Source: Roseovarius sp. Pro17
Lineage (GTDB): Bacteria > Pseudomonadota > Alphaproteobacteria > Rhodobacterales > Rhodobacteraceae
Direction of reading: 5' to 3'
NCBI RefSeq assembly: GCF_035599575.1
Contig: NZ_CP141179.1
Span: 4,067,001-4,131,000 of the forward strand
Length of the DNA stretch: 64,000 bases
Below, piece after piece: positions 8,016 through 17,754 of this stretch; within the stretch, counting starts at the first letter, position 1, and every line of letters starts with the position of its first letter. The notes beneath the pieces were generated by a model. It saw only the letters and a list, made by a program, of their open reading frames with translations. It searched no databases and was not told the DNA's origin. The position numbers were made by a program, and so were the translations under genes.

Positions 8016-9596
8016 ATGACCGGAACGACAAAAGGACCGGGCGCATCGCTTGCGCCCGGCACCTCCGCAGAACCGCTGATCGAAATTGCGCATCTGGACA
8101 AATCTTATGGCGCATTCAAGGCGCTGGAGGACATGCAGTTTGAGCTACGCGCCGGCGAAGTTCACGTGCTGTTTGGAGAAAACGGTGCAGGTAAATCGAC
8201 GCTGATCCAGATCATCTGCGGCGTGCAGGGCTATGACAAAGGCGAGTATCGCCTTTTCGGCGAGACGCTGACAGGGCTGACGCCAGCAGTGGCCCATGAA
8301 AAGGGCGTCAGCATCGTCTTTCAGGAATTCAGCCTGATCCCCGACATGACGGTCGAGGAAAACCTGTTTCTGGGGCATGAAATAACCAGTGGCGGGCGTC
8401 TTGCGAAATCGCAAATGCGCAAGAAGGTGCAGGCGGTACTGGACCGTCTGGGGTTTCAGCTTGATCCCGCGGCACGCGTCAGCACATTGCGACGCGCAAA
8501 TCAGCAGATGGTTGAAATCGCCAAGGCGCTGCTCTGGGATTGTCGGGTTCTGATCCTGGACGAGCCGACCGCGTCATTGACAGATCAGGAAGCGGCACAG
8601 CTATTCGACATCATCGAGCAGTTGCGCAGCGAAGGGCTGGGCATCATTTATGTCTCGCACCGCATGCCGGAAATTACCCGTCTGGCGGACCGTGTCACAG
8701 TTCTGCGCGATGGTAAGTTCATCGCGACGGTGAACAACGCGGATACGTCCGAAAAGGAGTTAGTCCAGCTGATGACCGGCCGGACGTTCGACGAGTTCTT
8801 CCCCCAAATTCATCGTGATCCCGGCGAAACTGTATTGTCATTCGACGATGTGACATTGCAGAGCGGGCTGGCCGAAAACCTGAGCTTTTCGGTGCGACGC
8901 GGTGAGGTGCTGGGTTTTGCCGGACTTGCTGGGTGCGGCAAATCCGAAGTATTGCGGGCAGCCTTTGGGCTGGAAGCGGTCAGAAGTGGCACGATTACTG
9001 CCAACGGTGCAACGCTCGACAAACACAACCCGCGCAAGGCGCTGCGCAACAGGATATGCTACTTTCCGTCTGATCGATCGACCGAAGGGTTGGCAATGCA
9101 TCAAAGTCTGATCTCCAACAGCACCATTGCCGCACTGGATGATCCCGTATTCTCGCGCAAGAAAACCCTACTCAACCGGCGCGCGGAACGCGGATTCACC
9201 GAAACGATGATCGACAAGCTAAAGATCCGCACACCGGGATTGAACGCAAAGGCCGATCAGCTTTCTGGCGGGAACAAGCAAAAGCTTATGATCGCGCGCG
9301 GGCTGTCACGGGAATTCGACGTGTTCCTGTTCGATGAGCCGACCGTAGGCGTCGACATTCAGGCCAAGCTGGAAATTTACGACGTTATCAAGACGCTGAC
9401 GGAAGACGGCAAAGCGGTAGTGATCGCGTCGTCCGAACTGGCCGAGGTCATGCACATGTCGCATCGCGTGATCGTCATGCGGGAGGGCCGGATTGTCGGT
9501 GAACTGGATGGCGATGACATTACCGAAGATGCAGTGCTGTCGCATTTCTTTGACCATGTCGACGTGGACCACGAACAAGGACAACGCGCAACATGA
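8016..9596 (+). CDS. ABC transporter ATP-binding protein, RbsA/sugar type (two NBDs)
   Basis: The 526-residue protein is a tandem ATPase. The first domain has Walker A at residues 54-62 (GENGAGKST) and Walker B LILDEPTASL, with a degenerate signature (LRRANQQM). The second has a GLAGCGKSE loop, an LSGGNKQK signature and FLFDEPTVGVD. This is the RbsA/XylG architecture that energises two RbsC-type permeases. The start overlaps no strong ribosome site and follows the binding-protein stop by six bases. The stop overlaps the next start (ATGA at 9593), indicating translational coupling. Confidence 0.95.
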   Translation: MTGTTKGPGASLAPGTSAEPLIEIAHLDKSYGAFKALEDMQFELRAGEVHVLFGENGAGKSTLIQIICGVQGYDKGEYRLFGETLTGLTPAVAHEKGVSIVFQEFSLIPDMTVEENLFLGHEITSGGRLAKSQMRKKVQAVLDRLGFQLDPAARVSTLRRANQQMVEIAKALLWDCRVLILDEPTASLTDQEAAQLFDIIEQLRSEGLGIIYVSHRMPEITRLADRVTVLRDGKFIATVNNADTSEKELVQLMTGRTFDEFFPQIHRDPGETVLSFDDVTLQSGLAENLSFSVRRGEVLGFAGLAGCGKSEVLRAAFGLEAVRSGTITANGATLDKHNPRKALRNRICYFPSDRSTEGLAMHQSLISNSTIAALDDPVFSRKKTLLNRRAERGFTETMIDKLKIRTPGLNAKADQLSGGNKQKLMIARGLSREFDVFLFDEPTVGVDIQAKLEIYDVIKTLTEDGKAVVIASSELAEVMHMSHRVIVMREGRIVGELDGDDITEDAVLSHFFDHVDVDHEQGQRAT

Positions 9597-10597
9597 ACGT
9601 ATCAGCCGCAAGCCAGCCGCGCCGCGCCAGCAACATTTTGAAAGCCATCGGTATCCTGCCGTTTGTGTTGGTGCTGACCTGCGTTCTACTGGCGCTCTAC
9701 GAGCCGCGTTTTCTGCGGACATCCAATCTGGTCAACGTTTTGCGCAATGCGTCGTTTCTGATGATAATCTCTGCGGGGCAGATGCTGGTAATCATCGTCG
9801 GTGGTTTTGACATTTCCGTCGGTGCGATTGTGGCCCTGACCAGTGTGAGTTCGGCGCTGTCCATGGCCGGGCTTGCCTCAATGGGGTTTGAGTCTGCGCC
9901 AGTGATCATTTTGCTTGGCTGTCTGGCCGGGCTGATCCCCGCACTGATCGTGGGCGTTGCCAACGGGTTTCTTGTCAGCGTGCTCAAGATTTCCCCGTTC
10001 ATGGTGACGATCGGCACCATGACTATCGCCGCAGGCATTGCCGGGTACGTCACGGGAGGCACGCCGATCTATGACATGCCCGAGCTTTTCACCCGTGAGA
10101 TCGGGCGCGGCAAGGCCCTTGGGCTGCCTTATGTCGTCTATGCAGCGGCGATCGTGCTGCTGGTGCTTTGGTACATGCAGACCGAAACGCGGCTGGGGCG
10201 CTATTTCTACGCCGTCGGTGGCAATGAAAAGGCGTCGCGCCTATCGGGGCTGAACACGCGCAAATATATCTGGCTGGCCTATGTTCTGAGCGCGCTGCTG
10301 GCCGGCATCGTCGGCATTTTCCTAACCGCGCGGGTCGGATCAGGCGAGGCGACACTTGGCAGCAGCCTGATGCTCGAGAGCATTTCCGTCGCCGTCATCG
10401 GTGGTGTCGCACTAAAAGGGGGCGTCGGGCGGATACAGATGGTCGCACTCAGTGCGATTTTCTTGTCGGTGCTGAGCAACGGGATGAGTCTGGCGCGGAT
10501 CGACAGCAAATACCACATCATCATCATTGGTTTGGTCATTGTGATTGCGGTCGCCGCAGAGAGCTACCGTGAAAGCCGGAGGGGCGCACATGTCTGA
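9593..10597 (+). CDS. ABC transporter permease, RbsC type (first)
   Basis: The 334-residue hydrophobic protein has about nine or ten membrane segments and the branched-chain/ribose permease signatures AGQMLVIIVGGFDISVGAIVA and GGNEKASRLSGLNTRKY, plus the conserved GGVALKGGVGR loop. It overlaps the ATPase gene by four bases and the following permease gene by eight. Having two non-identical permeases suggests a heterodimeric channel. Confidence 0.94.
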   Translation: MNVSAASQPRRASNILKAIGILPFVLVLTCVLLALYEPRFLRTSNLVNVLRNASFLMIISAGQMLVIIVGGFDISVGAIVALTSVSSALSMAGLASMGFESAPVIILLGCLAGLIPALIVGVANGFLVSVLKISPFMVTIGTMTIAAGIAGYVTGGTPIYDMPELFTREIGRGKALGLPYVVYAAAIVLLVLWYMQTETRLGRYFYAVGGNEKASRLSGLNTRKYIWLAYVLSALLAGIVGIFLTARVGSGEATLGSSLMLESISVAVIGGVALKGGVGRIQMVALSAIFLSVLSNGMSLARIDSKYHIIIIGLVIVIAVAAESYRESRRGAHV

Positions 10598-11573
10598 GAA
10601 CGCCGAGACAGCAGGCATAAATTTCCGCGCATTGGGGCCACATTTGTTGCTGCCCTTCGCGATTGTCGCAGTCGTTCTGATTTTTGCCCTGCTGCAACCG
10701 GCCATGTTGTCAGGCGACAATGTCGTGAACATCATGAAGCAGTCGTCCCTGTTTTTCTTCGTAGCCTGTGCGCAGCTGGTCGTCATCATCACCCGTGGGT
10801 TTGACCTATCTGTGGGGGCCAATGTGTCGCTGGTCTCGGTGGCGTCGTCCATGATCATGACCGCTCTGGTTCCGGTACTGGGGCCTGGAACCAGCATCGC
10901 TGTTGGCGTGATGGCTGGGCTGCTGATAGGTGCGTCTATCGGCGCGGTGAATGGCGTTCTGGTCGCTTATGGCCGGATCAATCCGTTCATCGTCACATTG
11001 GCCACGATGAGCATTTTCACCGGTGTGGCGACCACAATCTCGGGTGGATTTCCGATTTTCAATCTGCCGGAAACGTTCAGTTTTGCCTTGAACCAAATGA
11101 CGGTCCTGATGCTTCCAATTCCGTTGATCATCGCCGCTTTGGTTGCTTACGGGCTTCATTTCTCACTGACCAGAACGGTGCATGGGCGGGTGCTCTATGT
11201 GCTTGGTGATAGCAACGAAGTGGCGCATGTCGGCGGGCGGCGCGTCAAGGAACATTTGTTTTTGGCCTATATCACCAGCGGCGTGCTGGCGTCGGTGGCG
11301 GGGTTACTGATGACGGCACAGACCGGATCGGGAGAGCCGAACCTGGGAACTTCGCTGGTGCTGAACAGTATCGCGGCGGCTGTGATCGGGGGGGCGTCCC
11401 TGCGCGGCGGCACCGGTGGAATTTCGGCACCGATCTACGGTTCCCTGCTGATTGTGTGCCTGTCGATCGGCATGAATCTGCAACAGATCAACGGATCTCT
11501 GCAGCCTGTGGTCATTGGTGCTATCCTGATCTTTGGGGCGGCACTGGATGCCTATCGCACGAAAGCGCGATGA
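10590..11573 (+). CDS. ABC transporter permease, RbsC type (second)
   Basis: The 327-residue permease begins at the ATG at 10590, supported by GGAGGGG just upstream; an earlier in-frame start at 10545 would lie deep in the preceding gene. It has the same signatures as its neighbour (ACAQLVVIITRGFDLSVGAN, GGASLRGGTGGI), so the pair probably arose by duplication and forms the two halves of one channel. It completes the importer with the TorT-like protein and the RbsA-type ATPase. Confidence 0.94.
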   Translation: MSENAETAGINFRALGPHLLLPFAIVAVVLIFALLQPAMLSGDNVVNIMKQSSLFFFVACAQLVVIITRGFDLSVGANVSLVSVASSMIMTALVPVLGPGTSIAVGVMAGLLIGASIGAVNGVLVAYGRINPFIVTLATMSIFTGVATTISGGFPIFNLPETFSFALNQMTVLMLPIPLIIAALVAYGLHFSLTRTVHGRVLYVLGDSNEVAHVGGRRVKEHLFLAYITSGVLASVAGLLMTAQTGSGEPNLGTSLVLNSIAAAVIGGASLRGGTGGISAPIYGSLLIVCLSIGMNLQQINGSLQPVVIGAILIFGAALDAYRTKAR

Positions 11574-11751
11574 ATATTTGCAGACCCGAACGGGAGGTTT
11601 GGGAAATGAGCGCCCGGGTTGGGTGCGGGAACTGCAAGGTGCATCGGCCAAGGCGGTTGCGTGTAGGGGGCAGTGCTATCCAAAGGTTTATACGCAATTC
11701 GCCAAGATGTCAGACTGTATCCGGCGGATTGTAGAAAACAGGGGGGAGAAT

Positions 11752-12714
11752 ATGCATTTTTCGACGAACCAACATGAGGGTTTGGACAAGAACGAGGTGT
11801 GGGCCAAGACCTTGTCCGAGACTTACTTTCCCCTCGCTGCCGAATGTCACAATGCATCAGAGTTCCAGGGACAGCTGAAATCCTGGTCTTTGGGTGTCAT
11901 CGGATTGTCAGAGATGGAATGCGACGGGGTGCTTTACCGTCGCCGGAATAACCATTTTGCCAATGAGAACGACAACAGCCTTTTGATCACCATTCCACAC
12001 AAAGTGGACGTGAACTTCCACCAGGCGTCGCGCGATACAAAATGCGGCCCCGGTGGATTTTTGGTGGAACGGGGCGATATGCCGTATGAGTTCTGGCACG
12101 GCAAGCGCAACAAATTGTGGGTGCTAAAGGTGCCGACGGCAAGTGTGCGGTCCAGGTTGGGCGCCACTGACCGGCTGGGTGCGTTGACGTTCGATGCGAC
12201 GACCGGAGTGGGTTCGTTTTTTGTCGGCGCTGTGCGCAACGCGATCGAGTGTATCGACAATATCAACCACGCCGCGCGGGATATGGCGGGGCAGCATCTG
12301 CTGGATTTGCTTTGCCTGACCATGCGCAGCGACGACCGCATTCTTGACTGCTCGTCCTCGACAATCCGTTCGGCCCATCTGCAGCGGGCTGAACAGTTCA
12401 TTCGCGATAGCTTGGCGAACCCAAACCTCAATTCGCAATTGGTTGCTGAATCCTGCGGCATTTCCCTGAGGTATCTGCAACGGCTGTTTGCAGAGAATGA
12501 CCATTCCATCGTTGGCTACATCCGCGACAAACGCCTGACGCGGTGTGACGAAGCGTTGAAGATGGTCAATGACACGTCGACCGTAGCCAATATCGCCTAC
12601 AAATGGGGGTTTTATGACCAGGCGCAGTTCTGCAGGCACTACCGCAATCGTTTCGGCTGCACGCCGACGGATACTCGCAAGAAAAGCAGGCTAGAGGCCG
12701 CTGTTGGGAACTAA
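11752..12714 (+). CDS. AraC family transcriptional regulator
   Basis: The start at 11752 has GGGGGGAG eight bases upstream; the open frame runs back to 11533 but overlaps the permease gene. The 320-residue product has an N-terminal AraC_binding_2-like domain (about 20-190). A C-terminal double helix-turn-helix follows, with LNSQLVAESCGISLRYLQRL and the second helix region VANIAYKWGFYDQAQFCRHY. The FGCTPTDTRKK ending is typical. It lies between the transporter genes and the hydantoinase/molybdenum hydroxylase genes in the same orientation and probably activates both in response to the imported substrate. Confidence 0.92.
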   Translation: MHFSTNQHEGLDKNEVWAKTLSETYFPLAAECHNASEFQGQLKSWSLGVIGLSEMECDGVLYRRRNNHFANENDNSLLITIPHKVDVNFHQASRDTKCGPGGFLVERGDMPYEFWHGKRNKLWVLKVPTASVRSRLGATDRLGALTFDATTGVGSFFVGAVRNAIECIDNINHAARDMAGQHLLDLLCLTMRSDDRILDCSSSTIRSAHLQRAEQFIRDSLANPNLNSQLVAESCGISLRYLQRLFAENDHSIVGYIRDKRLTRCDEALKMVNDTSTVANIAYKWGFYDQAQFCRHYRNRFGCTPTDTRKKSRLEAAVGN

Positions 12715-12732
12715 AGCCGGCCTTTGACCAAC

Positions 12733-12765
12733 GAGGCCCTGAACCCCTTCGACAGCCTCTTTTTT
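12733..12765 (+). terminator. Possible intrinsic terminator after the AraC gene
   Basis: GAGGC (12733-12737) pairs with GCCTC (12755-12759) and is followed by six T at 12760-12765. The stem is only five pairs with a 17-base loop, so termination is likely weak. It could separate the transporter/regulator unit from the hyuA unit. Confidence 0.4.
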
Positions 12766-12823
12766 GGCGATCGGCTGTGATCTCCCAGCAGCCGGTCAAA
12801 GACATTCAAAACAGGAATAGACA

Positions 12824-14851
12824 ATGACAAAAACCAGAGTTGCAGTTGATGTCGGCGGTACGTTTACCGACGTTTGCATCATGGACGAGGATACCGGCGA
12901 AATCCGCATCGAAAAGACGCCATCGACCCCTGATGATCCGATGCGCGCCATCATGATCGGCGTCGCGGATGCGAAGGTAGATCTGAGCGATGTGTCGATG
13001 TTTTCGCACGGAACGACCGTGGCAACCAACGCTCTGATCACCCGCAAGCTGCCCCGGACGGCGATGGTGTGCACCGAAGGGTTTCGGGATGTCGTCGAAA
13101 TTCGTCGGTCCAACAAGGAGGATCTTTGGGACACCTACAAGGATGTCGCCAAGCCCTATATCCCGCGCCGGGATCGGTTGACGGTCAAGGAACGCATTGA
13201 TGCGGCTGGAAAGATCCTTCACGAACTGGACGAGGATGAGGCCCGCAAGGTGGCCGAAATCCTCAAGAAGCGCGACGTCAAAGCCATCGCAGTCTGCTTC
13301 ATCAACTCTTACGTCAACGGCCAGAACGAACGGCGGATGAAAGAGATCCTGCAAGAGGCGATGCCAGATGTGCATATCTCGATCTCGTCCCAGATCATGC
13401 CCGAGATCTTTGAACACGAGCGGTTTTCGACAACGATGGTGAACGCGGCGGTGTCGCCCGTGGTGGTCGATTATGTGTCCCGGTTGAGCGACAAGCTCTC
13501 TGATGGTGGCTACAACCGCGACCTTCTGTTGTTGCACACAGGCGGCGGTGTGATGACCCCGGCCAGCGTCAAGGATTTCGCGGCTCGCCTAGCGGGATCG
13601 GGGATCGCGGCGGGTGCGATCGCCAGCCGGTTCATTGGCAACCTGTGCGGCTATGAGAATTCCATCGGATTCGACATGGGCGGCACCAGCACCGACGTGT
13701 CCTTGGCCTATCAGGGTGAATCGATCGTAACGAAGGACTGGTATATTGAATTCGGCTATCCGATCCGGTTCCCCAGCATCGAAGTTCTGACCATCGGGGC
13801 CGGTGGCGGCTCACTGGCATGGAAGGACGAAGGCGGTAGCCTGCGCAACGGGCCGCAATCGGCGGGCGCCAATCCGGGGCCGGCGTGCTATTCCAACGGT
13901 AACGGGGTTGCTACGAACAGCGACGCCAACGTGGTTCTGGGGCGTCTGGGCACCAGCCTTGCGGGCGGCGACATCACGCTTGATCCCAAGCTGGCGGAAA
14001 AGGCCGTGCGCGAAACGGTCGCGGAGCCTTTTGACATGGAGCTGCACGAGGCGGCCGAAGCGATCATCGACGTGGCCAATGCGAACATGGCGAATGCGGT
14101 GCGGCTGCTGTCGATCTCGCGCGGGCATGATCCTCGCGATTTCGCGCTGATCGCATTTGGCGGGGCAGGCGCGCTGCATGGGGCAGAAGTGGCAAAGGAG
14201 CTGGCGATCCCGGTCGTCATAGTGCCGCCCAACCCCGGCGTAACCTCGGCTATGGGATGCCTGCTGGTGGATATCCAGCATGATTTCTCCGACAGCTTCA
14301 TGGCGGATGCGGCAACCACCGAACCCAAAGACCTTGAGGCGGCATTTCAGACAATCGAGGCCGAGGCGGTCGAGCAATTGCGCCACGAAGGCGTGGCACC
14401 CGAGAACACCGTGCTGCAACGCACAGTCGAGATGATGTATCAGGGCCAGTGGCGGTCTCTTGCGGTGTCGGCACCGGCCAAGATTACCAGCACAGACGAT
14501 CTGATCCATGGCTTTCACAACCAGCACGAACAGGAATATAATTTCCGCCGCGATGACGCACCCGTAAGCATCTTTAGGGTCGGCATCAAAGCGACCGGTG
14601 TGGTGCCAAAGGCCGAATTGCCGTCGCATGAAGTGGTCAAGAATACGCCAAAGCCCGCCGGTCAACGCGATGCCTGGTTTGACGGTGAGCGATGCAAGAC
14701 CGACGTTTATCATCGTATCGATTTCAAGGCAGGTGCCGAATTCACCGGTCCGGCAATTGTCGAGCAGGTCGATTCAACCGTGGTCGTTCCGCCGAACACA
14801 ACTGCATGGGTCGATCAATACATGAACATTCATATCCGCGTGGAGGGCTGA
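12824..14851 (+). CDS. hyuA: Hydantoinase/oxoprolinase subunit A (HyuA-like)
   Basis: The 675-residue protein begins with the ATPase motif VDVGGTFTDVCIMD, then SHGTTVATNALI, and has the second phosphate motif FDMGGTSTDVSL near residue 285. These mark the actin-like ATP-binding HyuA/OPLAH family. HyuA with HyuB forms an ATP-dependent amidohydrolase or carboxylase that opens lactam, hydantoin or imidazolone-like rings, or carboxylates ketones. AGGAA lies nine bases upstream of the start. The hyuB gene begins three bases after its stop. The molybdenum hydroxylase genes downstream suggest the substrate is an oxidised N-heterocycle. Confidence 0.93.
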   Translation: MTKTRVAVDVGGTFTDVCIMDEDTGEIRIEKTPSTPDDPMRAIMIGVADAKVDLSDVSMFSHGTTVATNALITRKLPRTAMVCTEGFRDVVEIRRSNKEDLWDTYKDVAKPYIPRRDRLTVKERIDAAGKILHELDEDEARKVAEILKKRDVKAIAVCFINSYVNGQNERRMKEILQEAMPDVHISISSQIMPEIFEHERFSTTMVNAAVSPVVVDYVSRLSDKLSDGGYNRDLLLLHTGGGVMTPASVKDFAARLAGSGIAAGAIASRFIGNLCGYENSIGFDMGGTSTDVSLAYQGESIVTKDWYIEFGYPIRFPSIEVLTIGAGGGSLAWKDEGGSLRNGPQSAGANPGPACYSNGNGVATNSDANVVLGRLGTSLAGGDITLDPKLAEKAVRETVAEPFDMELHEAAEAIIDVANANMANAVRLLSISRGHDPRDFALIAFGGAGALHGAEVAKELAIPVVIVPPNPGVTSAMGCLLVDIQHDFSDSFMADAATTEPKDLEAAFQTIEAEAVEQLRHEGVAPENTVLQRTVEMMYQGQWRSLAVSAPAKITSTDDLIHGFHNQHEQEYNFRRDDAPVSIFRVGIKATGVVPKAELPSHEVVKNTPKPAGQRDAWFDGERCKTDVYHRIDFKAGAEFTGPAIVEQVDSTVVVPPNTTAWVDQYMNIHIRVEG

Positions 14852-14854
14852 GCC

Positions 14855-16816
14855 ATGGACAGCACGACAAAACAGGAACTGGACCCGGTCACTTTCGAGG
14901 TTCTCAAGAATTCTTTCATCACCTCGGTCGATCAGATGGCCGAACAGATGCTGCGCACCTGCTATTCCTTTGTGATCTACAATCGCGACTTCTCCAACGG
15001 TTTGCATGATGCCGAGGGCAATTGCGTGGCACAGGGCAACGCGGATATCGCCGTCCACGTCGGCACGCTGCACTACACTTGCAAGGATGTGATCCGCGTC
15101 TTTAAAGACGATATGTATCCCGGCGATGTGTATGCCATCAACGACCCTTACGCAGGGGGAACCCACTTTAGTGACGTGCGCCTGGTGCGCCCGATCTTTG
15201 ACGAGGAAACGCTGATTGGGTTTTCGCAGTCAAATGGCCACTGGTCCGATTTGGGCGGCTCTGTCCCCGGATCGTTCAACGTGACTGCTCACGAGATGTT
15301 TGGCGAGGCGGTGCGTATTACGCCGATCCGCCTGTTCCACAAGGGCAAGTTTTGCTCTGACGTGGCGAACATGATTGCGGCCAATACGCGCGATCCTGCG
15401 TCCATCATCGGCGACATTCATTCGCAAGCGCAGGCGACCCAAGTGGCAGAGCGGGAACTACAGCGGCTGGTAGGCAAATATGGCCGCGATCAAGTCACTC
15501 AAGGCATGGACGAAGTGCAGGACTACGTTGAACGGTCGGTCCGCCAGCGGATTTCCGACCTGCCAGATGGAACCTGGGAAGCGGTCGACTACATCGACCG
15601 TGACCCCGGCGCTGGAGAGGGCATGATCCCGATCCACATCAAGATGACGATCAAAGGCGATCAGATCGTTTATGATTTCGAGGGCAGCCATCCGACGATC
15701 TCTTCGATCTATAACTCCGCGCATGGGGCGACGTTCTCGGCTGTTGTCGCCGGGATGAAAACGTTCTTTCCGGATCTGCCGATGAACAGTGGCTTTTATC
15801 GCATGGTCGAGATCAAGACCCCGAAAAACAGTGTCGTCAGTGCGGAATGGCCCATTGCCGTTACCGGTTTCCTGATGCCGTTCGAAAAGATCATGAACGC
15901 GATTTTTGAGATGTGGTCACAGATCATGCCCGAGCGCGCCATCGCCTGTGCGTTCAACCTTGAATATCTGCTTGCCGGTGGCAATGACCTGCGCAAACCG
16001 GAAAAGCCGATCTACATGTTCTACGAATGGCTGCCCGGCGGCTGGGGCGGGCGCAACGGCAAGGATGGCAGCGATGTCACGACGGCATGTTTCGGCACCG
16101 GCCTGATGTCACAGCCTTCTGAGGGTAATGAGCGTGTGAACCCAACACGCGCCGATGTTTTCGAGATCAAGCAAGACAGCCCCGGACCGGGCAAATGGCG
16201 GGGCGGGGCGGGCGTCATCAAGGCATCCACGCTGCTTGAGGCAGACAACACGGTGATGTCCTACATCTGCGACCGCGAAAGGGCCGTGGTCTGGGGCGTC
16301 GAGGGTGGCCTGCCGTCGATGCCGCACGGGCTATTGGTCAAGCACGCTGACACCGGAGAGGAAACATGGCTGGGATCGGTGTTTTCCAACTACAAGATCA
16401 AGAGCGGTGACAAATTCACCCGCCCGACCGCTGGCGGCGGCGGCTATGGTGATCCGATGGAGCGTGATCCCGATCACGTTTTGGAAGACGTGATCGACGA
16501 TTATGTCTCGGTCGGGCGCGCCGAAAAGGACTATGGCGTGGTGATCAAGGTGATTGACCGCGACATGCTGGATTACGAGGTCGACAAGGCAGCGACTGAC
16601 AAGGCACGGGCGCACATCCGGGCAAACCGTGTCGAATGGGCGCGGATGAATCCCGAGAAGGTTTCGCAAATGTATAAAGACGGTGAAATCGACGAGATGG
16701 ACGCCGTGCGAAAATACGCCGTGATCATGGATTGGGGCACCGGGGAACTGATGCCGAAATCCACCGAGCAGTTCCGTGAGAGCTTTGAGCGCCGCTCGGT
16801 ATCACACTGGGCATGA
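14855..16816 (+). CDS. hyuB: Hydantoinase/oxoprolinase subunit B (HyuB-like)
   Basis: The 653-residue protein opens with DPVTFEVLKNSFITSVDQMA and contains YNRDFSNGLHDAEGN, INDPYAGGTHFSDVRLVRPI and the C-terminal GGGGYGDPMERDP loop. All are diagnostic of the HyuB / 5-oxoprolinase B superfamily, at usual length. GGAGG in the end of hyuA serves as its ribosome site. It is the metal-containing catalytic partner of HyuA in characterised relatives. A short GC-rich stretch with inverted symmetry follows its stop (16830-16862) before the next gene. Confidence 0.93.
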   Translation: MDSTTKQELDPVTFEVLKNSFITSVDQMAEQMLRTCYSFVIYNRDFSNGLHDAEGNCVAQGNADIAVHVGTLHYTCKDVIRVFKDDMYPGDVYAINDPYAGGTHFSDVRLVRPIFDEETLIGFSQSNGHWSDLGGSVPGSFNVTAHEMFGEAVRITPIRLFHKGKFCSDVANMIAANTRDPASIIGDIHSQAQATQVAERELQRLVGKYGRDQVTQGMDEVQDYVERSVRQRISDLPDGTWEAVDYIDRDPGAGEGMIPIHIKMTIKGDQIVYDFEGSHPTISSIYNSAHGATFSAVVAGMKTFFPDLPMNSGFYRMVEIKTPKNSVVSAEWPIAVTGFLMPFEKIMNAIFEMWSQIMPERAIACAFNLEYLLAGGNDLRKPEKPIYMFYEWLPGGWGGRNGKDGSDVTTACFGTGLMSQPSEGNERVNPTRADVFEIKQDSPGPGKWRGGAGVIKASTLLEADNTVMSYICDRERAVVWGVEGGLPSMPHGLLVKHADTGEETWLGSVFSNYKIKSGDKFTRPTAGGGGYGDPMERDPDHVLEDVIDDYVSVGRAEKDYGVVIKVIDRDMLDYEVDKAATDKARAHIRANRVEWARMNPEKVSQMYKDGEIDEMDAVRKYAVIMDWGTGELMPKSTEQFRESFERRSVSHWA

Positions 16817-16899
16817 CAGCGACCGGTTCGTGAAACCCGTCCCGTCAGTTTGGCGGGGCGGTATTCACGCATCTGAAGATCAGGGTGTGGTGCCATTAG

Positions 16900-17754
16900 A
16901 TGACAACTAGTCCTTTCCACCTTCCACAAAGCGTCGACGCCGCAATCGCGGCGCTGACTGGTGACGCGGTGTTGGTTGCGGGGGCAACTTGGGTGATGCG
17001 CGCAAACTTGCGCGACGAAAGCAACGACCGCGTCCTAGTCTCGCTATCGCGAATTGCGGAATTGAGCGAGGTTCAGCACGATGAGAATGTGCTGCGTATT
17101 GGATCGCTCGTCACTCATGACGGACTTGGGGCAGCGCTAACTGGATTGGCGGAAATGGGAGCTTTGGCGCAGGCGGCTGCAATGTCGGCAAACCCCGCCA
17201 TTCGTCGCGTAGCGACCTTGGGGGGTAACATTTGCGCCCAAGGGTTCGCGGCACCCGATCTGGTTCCGGCGCTGATCGCGCTGAACGCGACGGTCGAAGT
17301 TCGATCAAAGGTCGGGGCCGAAACGCTGGACATCGAGGACTATCTGTTGGCCCGCCCCACGCGCCCGTCAGATGAAATCCTGACAGGTATTCAGGTTACG
17401 CGGCAATCCGGTTGGTCTGCCCATGCCAGAGGGCTGTTGCGGCAGGCCGGAGAGTATCCGGTCGCGAATGTCAGTGCTTTTATAGACGCGGATGATGGCG
17501 GAACGATAAACTCGGCCCGCATCGCAGTCGGCGCGGTCGAACCAGTGCCGCGACGATGGCAGAGCCTGGAAAACGCGTTGGTCGGCCAGCCAATTGACGC
17601 CGTTTGCCTTGGCAACATTGCGCTGGACCATCTGGGCGACTTCACACCCCGCGACGGTGTCGATTCACCAGGAAAGTACCGCCTGCGTATTCTGCCTCGG
17701 CTGGCCGAACATGTATTTGCGGACATAGCGAAACAGATGCAGGAAGGAACCTAG
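16900..17754 (+). CDS. Molybdenum hydroxylase, FAD-binding subunit (CoxM/XdhB type)
   Basis: The 284-residue protein has the FAD-binding subunit M pattern: VLVAGATWVMRANL near the N-terminus and ANPAIRRVATLGGN, the loop that binds the FAD pyrophosphate and C-terminal CO dehydrogenase flavoprotein domain. It transfers electrons from the iron-sulfur subunit to an acceptor. The ribosome site is weak. It directly abuts the 2Fe-2S gene (stop 17752-17754, next start 17755). This M-S-L gene order is standard for three-subunit xanthine-dehydrogenase-family enzymes. Confidence 0.93.
   Translation: MTTSPFHLPQSVDAAIAALTGDAVLVAGATWVMRANLRDESNDRVLVSLSRIAELSEVQHDENVLRIGSLVTHDGLGAALTGLAEMGALAQAAAMSANPAIRRVATLGGNICAQGFAAPDLVPALIALNATVEVRSKVGAETLDIEDYLLARPTRPSDEILTGIQVTRQSGWSAHARGLLRQAGEYPVANVSAFIDADDGGTINSARIAVGAVEPVPRRWQSLENALVGQPIDAVCLGNIALDHLGDFTPRDGVDSPGKYRLRILPRLAEHVFADIAKQMQEGT

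Noticed and set aside
13811..14713. 300-codon minus-strand open frame inside hyuA
   Set aside because: It is a shadow of the HyuA reading frame in high-GC DNA; no motif and no ribosome site.
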